A stretch of 10,390 bases of DNA from Candidatus Eiseniibacteriota bacterium (GTDB taxonomy: Bacteria; Eisenbacteria; RBG-16-71-46; JAFGJU01), in assembly GCA_016928935.1 (NCBI GenBank), contig JAFGJU010000061.1:1-10390 (forward strand), in the 5' to 3' direction. Positions 1 to 4,732 of the stretch are shown here, piece after piece (within the stretch, counting starts at the first letter, position 1; each line of letters opens with the position of its first letter). Made by a program: the position numbers and the translations under genes. Below the pieces are notes generated by a model. That model was not told the DNA's origin. It was given only the letters and a program-made list of their open reading frames with translations, and searched no databases.

Positions 1-27
1 CATTCAGGGTGCTTGCCTAACACTGCG

Positions 28-909
28 TCACGCCCACTCTTCTCGAAGGACCTCATGCAGCGTCAAGAACGTTCCGACCATCCCGGCGCCCACCCCGACG
101 AGAATGAAGACGCCCATCAGTGTCGGTGACAGGAAGGTGATGTCCGGCAGTCTCTGGGTGAAGACCCGGTGAACAGCGTAGAGCAGGCCGAGGGCGACCA
201 GAGCGGACAGGATCGTGTGGAAGAGACCCTCCAGCAGGAACGGGGCTCTGACGAAATGGCTTGTGGCTCCCACCACCCTCATGATGGCGATGCCCTCCTT
301 GCGGGCGAGCACCGCCAGTCTGACCACGTTGGCCACGACGAACGCCACGGCCAGGCCCACGACGGCGCCTACTATGACGTTCAGCACCGTAAGACTTTTC
401 AGAAGGCGGTCCAGTCTGAGCGCCCACGGGCCGCCGTAGCTGACCTCTTCTATTCCCTTCAGGCTTCCTATGAAGGCCGCCACCCTCTCCATTGCCTCGG
501 CGTCTCCCTGCCCGGCCTTGAGCTTCACCTCGAACGAGGCCGGCAGGGGGTTCGAGCCGAGAGCGTCCAGGACCTGGTCCTCGCCCAGGGACTTCCGGAA
601 CTGCTCCAGCGCCTCTTCCTTGCTCACGAACGCCACGCTCTCCACCTCGGCCTGCGCGGCCATCTGCTGTCTCATGAAGTCCATCTGACTGTTCGACACT
701 CCGTCCTCAATGAACGCCACAATGCCCTTCCTCTGTTCCAGTCGCGCCGAGACCAGCTCCACGTTTGCGGTCACCAGGAGGACTATTCCAAAGACCATCA
801 GAGAGGCGGTCGTGGAGACCAGGGTCGCGGCCGTCAGCGACTTCTGCCTCACGAACCCCTGCAGTGCCTCTCCCAGAAAGTAACGTGTCCTGCTCAGGAA
901 TTTTTCCAT
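28..909 (-). CDS. ftsX: Cell division protein FtsX, permease-like subunit of FtsEX
   Basis: Inner-membrane partner of the FtsE ATPase. FtsEX acts at the septum, where ATP hydrolysis is transmitted through the FtsX extracytoplasmic loop to activate peptidoglycan hydrolases, in many diderms through EnvC-type proteins. The 293 residues show the family topology: basic cytoplasmic N-terminus, membrane segment 1 at about 25-49, an extracytoplasmic domain at about 50-170 with the motif NPLPASFEVKL at 120-130, segment 2 at 172-197, then segments 3 (about 224-247) and 4 (264-288). The cytoplasmic stretch 203-228 carries the typical E-x-I-x-I-M-R-x-V-G-A-T and P-F-L-x-E-G pattern. The length is normal. 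The ATG lies one base after the ftsE stop, so the two are surely co-transcribed and probably translationally coupled; a GGAGG inside the ftsE end is 14 nt away, too far to be an ideal ribosome binding site. Nothing essential is missing. Confidence 0.97.
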   Translation of the reverse strand: MEKFLSRTRYFLGEALQGFVRQKSLTAATLVSTTASLMVFGIVLLVTANVELVSARLEQRKGIVAFIEDGVSNSQMDFMRQQMAAQAEVESVAFVSKEEALEQFRKSLGEDQVLDALGSNPLPASFEVKLKAGQGDAEAMERVAAFIGSLKGIEEVSYGGPWALRLDRLLKSLTVLNVIVGAVVGLAVAFVVANVVRLAVLARKEGIAIMRVVGATSHFVRAPFLLEGLFHTILSALVALGLLYAVHRVFTQRLPDITFLSPTLMGVFILVGVGAGMVGTFLTLHEVLREEWA

Positions 910-910
910 G

Positions 911-1588
911 TCAGAATAGCGGGCCTCCGCCGGGCTCGAACAACCTGCCCTCGTTTATTCTGGCCGCCCGGCAGCCGAGCTTCTGCGGGACGGCCTCGTT
1001 GTGAGTGGCGACTATCGTGGCCGTTCCGCCGGCGTTGATGTCACAGATGATCTGTATTATCTGGTCGCCGACCACAGCGTCTAGGTTTCCCGTGGGCTCG
1101 TCGGCCAGGAGCACCATGGGGTCGTTCACTATGGCTCTGGCCAGCGCCACGCGCTGCTGCTCGCCGCCAGAGAGCTCCCTCGGGAGCGCGCTCCTGCGGT
1201 GGCAGAGCCCCACTCGGCCCAGGGCGTTCATGACCCTCTGCTTGAGCTCCGTGCCCCCGGAGGTCCCGGAGATCCTGAGCGGCAGCGCCACGTTCTCGAA
1301 GGCCGTCCTGTCCTGGATGAGACGGAAGTCCTGGAACACAACGCCGACCTGCCGCCTCAGCATGGGGATTTTGCTCCGCGGGATTGTGTTGCTGACGAAG
1401 CCGCCCACGACGACCTGGCCGGACGTCGGCATCTCGCCCATGTAGACCATCTTGAGAAGCGTGCTCTTGCCGGCGCCGCTCGGTCCCACAACGAAGAGGA
1501 TCTCTCCCTGCTGGATCTGGAAGTTGACGTCGCTCAGAGCAACGCGGTTCCCCGGGTACGTCTTCGTGACATGAAAAAACCGGATCAA
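911..1588 (-). CDS. ftsE: Cell division ATP-binding protein FtsE
   Basis: Cytoplasmic ABC ATPase that drives FtsX. All nucleotide-binding motifs are present in the 225 residues: Walker A GPSGAGKST at 35-43, Q-loop VVFQDFRLI with Gln86, signature LSGGEQQR at 139-146, Walker B VLLADEP at 159-165 with catalytic Glu164, D-loop NLD, and H-loop His196 in ATHN. The opening residues IRFFHVTKTYPG match the usual FtsE start, which places the start at a TTG codon; a GGGGAG ribosome binding site six bases upstream supports it. FtsE is distinguished from LolD and MacB ATPases by this N-terminus, by the FQDFRLI form of the Q-loop and above all by ftsX directly behind it. A 109-nt gap separates it from pdxA, so ftsEX may have its own promoter or leader; that gap holds a 20-bp-spaced repeat and a motif shared with other leaders. 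Confidence 0.97.
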   Translation of the reverse strand: MIRFFHVTKTYPGNRVALSDVNFQIQQGEILFVVGPSGAGKSTLLKMVYMGEMPTSGQVVVGGFVSNTIPRSKIPMLRRQVGVVFQDFRLIQDRTAFENVALPLRISGTSGGTELKQRVMNALGRVGLCHRRSALPRELSGGEQQRVALARAIVNDPMVLLADEPTGNLDAVVGDQIIQIICDINAGGTATIVATHNEAVPQKLGCRAARINEGRLFEPGGGPLF

Positions 1589-1594
1589 GTAACG

Positions 1595-1600
1595 CTCCCC
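1595..1600 (-). promoter_or_regulatory. Ribosome binding site of ftsE
   Basis: GGGGAG on the minus strand, six bases before the TTG codon at 1588-1586. It decides the start, because no ATG or GTG in this frame fits the conserved FtsE N-terminus. It lies at the edge of the start-proximal copy of the tandem repeat at 1597-1633, so anything bound to that repeat could affect initiation. Confidence 0.7.
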
Positions 1601-1633
1601 AATGTTCGTCCGGCGTCCCCAACGTTCGCCGGG
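1597..1633 (-). repeat. Two imperfect direct repeats in the ftsE leader, 20-bp period
   Basis: Two copies of a 17-base unit start 20 bases apart (plus-strand 1597-1613 and 1617-1633) and agree at 14 of 17 positions. On the minus strand the shared core reads CGAAC[G/A]TTGGGGA. A 20-bp period puts the copies about two helical turns apart, as for a tandem operator; an RNA-level role or chance duplication is equally possible. The proximal copy touches the ftsE ribosome binding site. No clear -10/-35 pair was recognised in the gap. Confidence 0.4.
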
Positions 1634-1640
1634 ACGGCGC
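1627..1640 (-). promoter_or_regulatory. GC-rich leader motif with a small hairpin, ftsE copy
   Basis: The minus strand carries GCCGTCCCGGCG (plus 1627-1638), about 40 nt upstream of the ftsE start. It can fold into a five-pair stem, CGCCG/CGGCG, around a UCC triloop. The same 12-mer occurs in the surA leader and its first ten bases in the mfd leader. The function is unknown; the recurrence is what is seen. Confidence 0.35.
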
Positions 1641-1697
1641 GATATTCGGCCGGGCCTCTAGTGTTCACCCGCCGGTCTCATCGCGGGGCCGTTATCC

Positions 1698-2840
1698 TCA
1701 GTCCCATCGCAGCGGCAATCGTACTTTCTCGGACAGGCTCGCAGCAAGAAGTATCGCCGAGATCATGCCCTCGGCCAGAGCGCGACCCCGCCAGGCCAGG
1801 TCCTCGGCTGTGCCGTGACCGGGCGAAGTGCGCACGAACGGGAGACCCAAAGTCAGGTTCACGGCGCGGTCACCGGCCAGGAGTTTGGCGGGTATGAGCG
1901 CCTGGTCGTGATACATTGCCACGGCGGCGTCGAAGTCTTTCCATTTTCCCCGGGAGAAAAAGCTGTCGGCGGGGAAAGGCCCATCCGCCACCACACCCTT
2001 TCTCCGCGCCGCACGGATGGCCGGCTTTATCACGCGTTCCTCTTCTTCACCGAGGAGGCCCGCCTCTCCCGCATGCGGGTTGAGCGCCAGCACCGCGAGC
2101 CGCGGATTCGCGACCCCGAACAGCCTTCTCATTGCCGTGTGAGTCAGGCCGAGAGTTCCCTCCACGCCCGACCTGTCGAGCTCACGCGCCAGACGGCCTA
2201 TGGGAGTGTGCGTCGTCACCAGCGACACGCGGAGTTCTTCCGACACGAACATCATTACGGTGCGCCGCACGCCGCACAGCTCTCTAAGCATCTCGGTGTG
2301 TCCGGCGAAACGCAGGCCTGCGGCGGCAAGCGTCACCTTGGAGATGGGCGCCGTGACGACGGCCCGCGCGCGACCGGCGGCGCAGAGACGCACGGCCTCT
2401 TTCACGCAGGCGAACGCCATTTCTCCTCGCTGCCCGGGGCTCGAGCCCGACGGCAGCCCGGGCGGGGCGACGACAAACATCACGTGCCGCTTGCGGCCGA
2501 CGTTCCAGAAGCCCAAGTGTGTCCGATATGCACGCGGCCCTTGTCCGTTCTGTCGCCCGATTCGCGCGGCCCGGTCGCGCCGATGCGACGGCTTCACGAG
2601 GTAGGACGAAATTCCGGGCAGAGCGAGGGGAGAGTCCTCCTCGGAAACCTCCACCAGGTCGACGGCGACGCCGGCGAGCAGGGCCGCGCGCTCCAACGTC
2701 CGGACCGAGCCGACCACTATGGGTAAGACCCTGCCAGCTACCTCCTTCGAGGCCAGGGCCTTGACCACCACCTCGGGCCCGACGCCCGAGGGGTCCCCCA
2801 TCGTTATCGCGACTGAGAGCGGTGTAGATGACCTTTTCAT
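1698..2840 (-). CDS. pdxA: 4-hydroxythreonine-4-phosphate dehydrogenase PdxA
   Basis: Cytoplasmic NAD-dependent, metal-dependent enzyme of the DXP-dependent vitamin B6 pathway: it oxidises 4-phosphohydroxy-L-threonine, and the decarboxylated product is condensed by PdxJ. The opening motif ITMGDPSGVGPE is at 12-23. Compared from memory with E. coli PdxA, the metal ligands His166, His211 and His266 correspond to His211 (TTHTP), His256 (NPHAGE) and His311 (YHDQ), substrate-binding His-Thr to 181-182, and Lys274, Asn283 and Arg292 to Lys319, Asn328 and Arg337, all at a constant 45-residue offset. At 380 residues it is about 50 longer than E. coli PdxA, mostly from a basic insertion at about 84-120. 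The usually conserved TSxDHGT reads TSPGHGT (339-344 region). I chose ATG 2840 because the family motif follows at the usual distance, although it lacks a good ribosome binding site; GTG 2900, with GGAG eight bases upstream, would add 20 residues. No kinase gene of the PdxA2 catabolic type is nearby, so PLP synthesis is the likelier role. Confidence 0.96.
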   Translation of the reverse strand: MKRSSTPLSVAITMGDPSGVGPEVVVKALASKEVAGRVLPIVVGSVRTLERAALLAGVAVDLVEVSEEDSPLALPGISSYLVKPSHRRDRAARIGRQNGQGPRAYRTHLGFWNVGRKRHVMFVVAPPGLPSGSSPGQRGEMAFACVKEAVRLCAAGRARAVVTAPISKVTLAAAGLRFAGHTEMLRELCGVRRTVMMFVSEELRVSLVTTHTPIGRLARELDRSGVEGTLGLTHTAMRRLFGVANPRLAVLALNPHAGEAGLLGEEEERVIKPAIRAARRKGVVADGPFPADSFFSRGKWKDFDAAVAMYHDQALIPAKLLAGDRAVNLTLGLPFVRTSPGHGTAEDLAWRGRALAEGMISAILLAASLSEKVRLPLRWD

Positions 2841-2868
2841 GGGAAGCGCGCGAAAAACAGTAGTAAGC

Positions 2869-2917
2869 CGGCCGGAGGGTGTGGGAGCCGTTTGCAGCAC
2901 CGGGCGTGCTCCGGCCG
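2869..2917 (-). promoter_or_regulatory. Inverted repeat in the rqcP-pdxA gap
   Basis: A perfect nine-base inverted repeat, CGGCCGGAG (2869-2877) and CTCCGGCCG (2909-2917), encloses 31 bases. Inside it AGCAC (2896-2900) and GTGCT (2906-2910) form a smaller stem that shares bases 2909-2910 with the large one, so the two cannot form together. On the minus strand a TTTTT run appears about eleven bases after the large stem, too far for a standard terminator. It lies about 30 nt upstream of ATG 2840 and spans the alternative GTG start with its GGAG. It could be an attenuator-like leader or simply GC-rich sequence. Confidence 0.3.
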
Positions 2918-2946
2918 CGGGTCATGTCCAGCCCGGCTGCACTCTT

Positions 2947-3219
2947 TCAATCGAAGGGCCCGGAAACCTGCGTCTGGCCTGTCACCCTGTAGTAGGAAGT
3001 CGCCTGCGCCTTGCTGACGTTGCCTTCGGGCAGAGCAAGGACGCAGAAGGCCAGTTCGTGCGGGCCGTGAGTGACGCTCACCTCGTCACCCACTTTGACT
3101 TCCTTGCTGCTCTTCGCGGGCCGGCCGTCTATCAGGACTTTCCCCTCGTCGCAGAGCTTTGCCGCCAGCGACCTGCTCTTTACCACACAGACTTTCTTCA
3201 GAAAGACGTCGATCCGCAA
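2947..3219 (-). CDS. S4-domain RNA-binding protein, RqcP/HslR family
   Basis: A 90-residue protein that is almost entirely an S4 RNA-binding domain (about 1-50) with a short C-terminal extension. The opening RIDVFLKKVCVVKSRSLA and the following GKVLIDGRPAKSS-KEVKVGDEV pattern are typical of the Hsp15/RqcP group. Length and the tail (SKAQATSYYRV) fit Bacillus RqcP (YabO, 86 residues) better than E. coli HslR (133 residues); Arg2, Asp4, Lys14 and Arg16 match RqcP positions that, from memory, matter for rRNA/tRNA contact. RqcP holds the peptidyl-tRNA on obstructed 50S subunits during C-terminal alanine tailing by RqcH; HslR recycles similar 50S complexes. I place the start at TTG 3219, because the family begins M-R-[IL]-D and a GGAGG lies four bases upstream; an in-frame TTG at 3273 would add 18 Gly/Arg/Pro-rich residues unlike the family. 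RqcP versus HslR cannot be settled from one gene. Confidence 0.88.
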   Translation of the reverse strand: MRIDVFLKKVCVVKSRSLAAKLCDEGKVLIDGRPAKSSKEVKVGDEVSVTHGPHELAFCVLALPEGNVSKAQATSYYRVTGQTQVSGPFD

Positions 3220-3223
3220 CCGG

Positions 3224-3228
3224 CCTCC
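3224..3228 (-). promoter_or_regulatory. Ribosome binding site of the S4-domain gene
   Basis: GGAGG on the minus strand, four bases before TTG 3219. The spacing is short but acceptable. Together with the family's conserved M-R-I-D opening it favours this start over the upstream TTG at 3273. Confidence 0.5.
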
Positions 3229-3265
3229 GCCGCTTGGAGACGCCCCCCGGAGCTCGCGCCCGCCC

Positions 3266-3283
3266 CCTGGCAAACGGGCCAGG
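3266..3283. other. Short GC-rich hairpin in the surA-rqcP gap
   Basis: CCTGGC and GCCAGG (3266-3271 and 3278-3283) form a perfect six-base stem with a six-base loop. On the minus strand it is followed by a G-rich run and no T tract, so it is not a standard intrinsic terminator. It lies 43-60 nt after the surA stop. The rest of this 106-nt gap shows nothing recognisable apart from the ribosome binding site of the next gene. Confidence 0.25.
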
Positions 3284-3325
3284 CGGCGTCGCGATTACGG
3301 CGCGGGCCTCTCGCCAACTGGCTGT

Positions 3326-4666
3326 CTACGGCAACCTCACGTCGACGTAAGTCTTTTTCCTGAGCTCCGCCACCCACTGCTCGTATTCGTTCTGCGACTT
3401 CTCCTGGATCACGAGCTGCCTCAGGCGGTCCTTTATCTCGTCGAACGTGTAGTCTCTCTCAGCGGTCTTACCCACCACCTTGAAGATGTGGTAGCCGACG
3501 TCCATCGGTACAACTTCCGTGACCCCACCGACGGGGACACCCTTTATGGCGTTCTTTATGACCGGCGACAGAGTCTCGAGCACGAAGCTTCCTATCACCC
3601 CGCCCTTGCCGGCCGACAGCGGGTCCTGCGAGTACTGGGCGGCCAGGCTCTCAAACGCCTCGCCCGACTCAGTCTTCTTGCGAACCTGCGTCGCCAGCGC
3701 TCTCGCATTCTCCTCGGCCTCGTCCGTCGGGATCGTCTTGAGAAGGATGTGCTTCACGTGTGCGGCGTCCTCCTGCTTCTCCACGAGCTTGATGAGGTGG
3801 TAGCCGAACCTGCTTCTCACCGGCTCGCTCACCTGCCCCGGCTCGAGGGCGAAGGCGGCCTTTTCGAAGGACTCCTCAAACTCGCCCTTGCGGAAAGTTC
3901 CGACGTCGCCACCCCTTTCGGCGCTGTCGTCATCCGAGTGGTTTCTGGCCAGGTCCTCGAAGCTCTCCCCGGACTTTATCGCCTTCAGTATGTCCTCCGC
4001 CCGGGCCCTGGTGGAGGCGTCCACGAGGGAGTCCACCTCGGGCAGGATGACTATCTGTGCGAGCGTTATCTCGGGGGGCCTCTTCGGCAGCTCCTCTTTC
4101 CGCTCTTTGTAGAAGTCGTCAACTTCCTTGTCCGTGACCTTTATCCTCGAGCTCACCTGCCTGTCGACAAGCTTCTTCGCCAGAAGCTGATTCTCGAGCT
4201 CCTTGCGGTATCTGGTCTTGAGGTCCTCGACCGTGAGGTTTTCCCTCGCAAGCTCCTCGGCGAACCGCTCCTCCGTGCCCATCCTGTTCTTCACTTCGTT
4301 GAGCGCGTCGTCCACGGCCGCGTTCAGCTCCTCGTTGGACACCACGATCTTCCGCTCCCTCGCCTCGTTCACGATGAGCTTGGCGTTGATCATGCTTTCC
4401 AGGATGTCCTTGGTCACTTTTTCCACCTGGACCGAGTCCGTGGGTGCGATCTGTGCCTGGATGCAGTAGACCATCACCTGTTCATCCAACTCGCTCTTCA
4501 GGATCACCTCTTTGCCGACGATTGCCGCGACGGATTCCACCGGCTGGACGGCCGGAGTCTGCTGCGCCGCGCTCGGAGGCCCGTACAGGACTGCCGTCGC
4601 GAGCGCGAGCAGAGCGACCGCTGCTAAGACTGGTGAGACTACGTTCCTGACGTTGATACTTGCCAC
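3326..4666 (-). CDS. surA: SurA-like periplasmic chaperone with two parvulin domains
   Basis: Periplasmic folding factor; in model diderms SurA escorts unfolded outer-membrane proteins to the BAM complex. The 446 residues give the full SurA plan: signal peptide 1-34 (hydrophobic core about 9-27, likely cleavage after SAA), helical chaperone domain about 44-180, parvulin I about 199-295, parvulin II about 302-398, and a C-terminal helix ending WVAELRKKTYVDVRLP, close to the SurA tail. Parvulin II keeps both hallmark histidines (His306 in KHILL, His393 in GYHI); parvulin I has Gln204 in place of the first (AQIVI) and keeps His290. This matches E. coli, where domain II carries the isomerase activity. 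I chose GTG 4666 because AGGAGGAGAG lies just upstream and the signal peptide starts directly; an upstream ATG at 4720 adds 18 unlikely residues. It lies 66 nt after another parvulin gene and upstream of rqcP and pdxA. Confidence 0.93.
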   Translation of the reverse strand: MASINVRNVVSPVLAAVALLALATAVLYGPPSAAQQTPAVQPVESVAAIVGKEVILKSELDEQVMVYCIQAQIAPTDSVQVEKVTKDILESMINAKLIVNEARERKIVVSNEELNAAVDDALNEVKNRMGTEERFAEELARENLTVEDLKTRYRKELENQLLAKKLVDRQVSSRIKVTDKEVDDFYKERKEELPKRPPEITLAQIVILPEVDSLVDASTRARAEDILKAIKSGESFEDLARNHSDDDSAERGGDVGTFRKGEFEESFEKAAFALEPGQVSEPVRSRFGYHLIKLVEKQEDAAHVKHILLKTIPTDEAEENARALATQVRKKTESGEAFESLAAQYSQDPLSAGKGGVIGSFVLETLSPVIKNAIKGVPVGGVTEVVPMDVGYHIFKVVGKTAERDYTFDEIKDRLRQLVIQEKSQNEYEQWVAELRKKTYVDVRLP

Positions 4667-4672
4667 GTTACA

Positions 4673-4682
4673 CTCTCCTCCT
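4673..4682 (-). promoter_or_regulatory. Ribosome binding site of the surA-like gene
   Basis: AGGAGGAGAG on the minus strand, the strongest Shine-Dalgarno stretch in the window, six to ten bases before GTG 4666. It decides the start in favour of the GTG and a well-formed signal peptide. Confidence 0.75.
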
Positions 4683-4692
4683 GAATCGGTGC

Positions 4693-4718
4693 GCTCGCAT
4701 CCGCCGGGACGGCCGAGC
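4693..4718 (-). promoter_or_regulatory. GC-rich leader motif within a nested hairpin, surA copy
   Basis: The minus strand holds GCCGTCCCGGCG (plus 4702-4713), about 37 nt upstream of GTG 4666. It can fold as an inner stem GCCG/CGGC with a UCC triloop, stacked on an outer stem GCTCG/CGAGC (4714-4718 with 4693-4697), with a five-base bulge on the 3' side. The same 12-mer stands in the ftsE leader and ten bases of it in the mfd leader. Role unknown. Confidence 0.4.
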
Positions 4719-4732
4719 AATGCCGTTCCAAG

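Noticed and set aside
1..3. ATG on the minus strand at the left edge as start of the next gene
   Set aside because: There is no coding sequence in the window beyond it and no clear ribosome binding site. An EnvC-type gene often follows ftsX, but that cannot be seen here. The 27 bases after ftsX show nothing else.
3220..3273. Longer S4 protein starting at TTG 3273
   Set aside because: The extra 18 residues are Gly/Arg/Pro-rich and absent from the family, while TTG 3219 gives the conserved M-R-I-D start with GGAGG upstream.
3292..3301. Possible fourth copy of the leader motif upstream of the S4 gene
   Set aside because: It matches only six of ten bases (GCCGTAATCG), which is not convincing in GC-rich DNA.
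3071..4627. Plus-strand open frame of about 518 codons opposite the surA-like gene
   Set aside because: No domain, composition typical of an antisense shadow, and it runs opposite a clear SurA-like protein and across the S4 gene.
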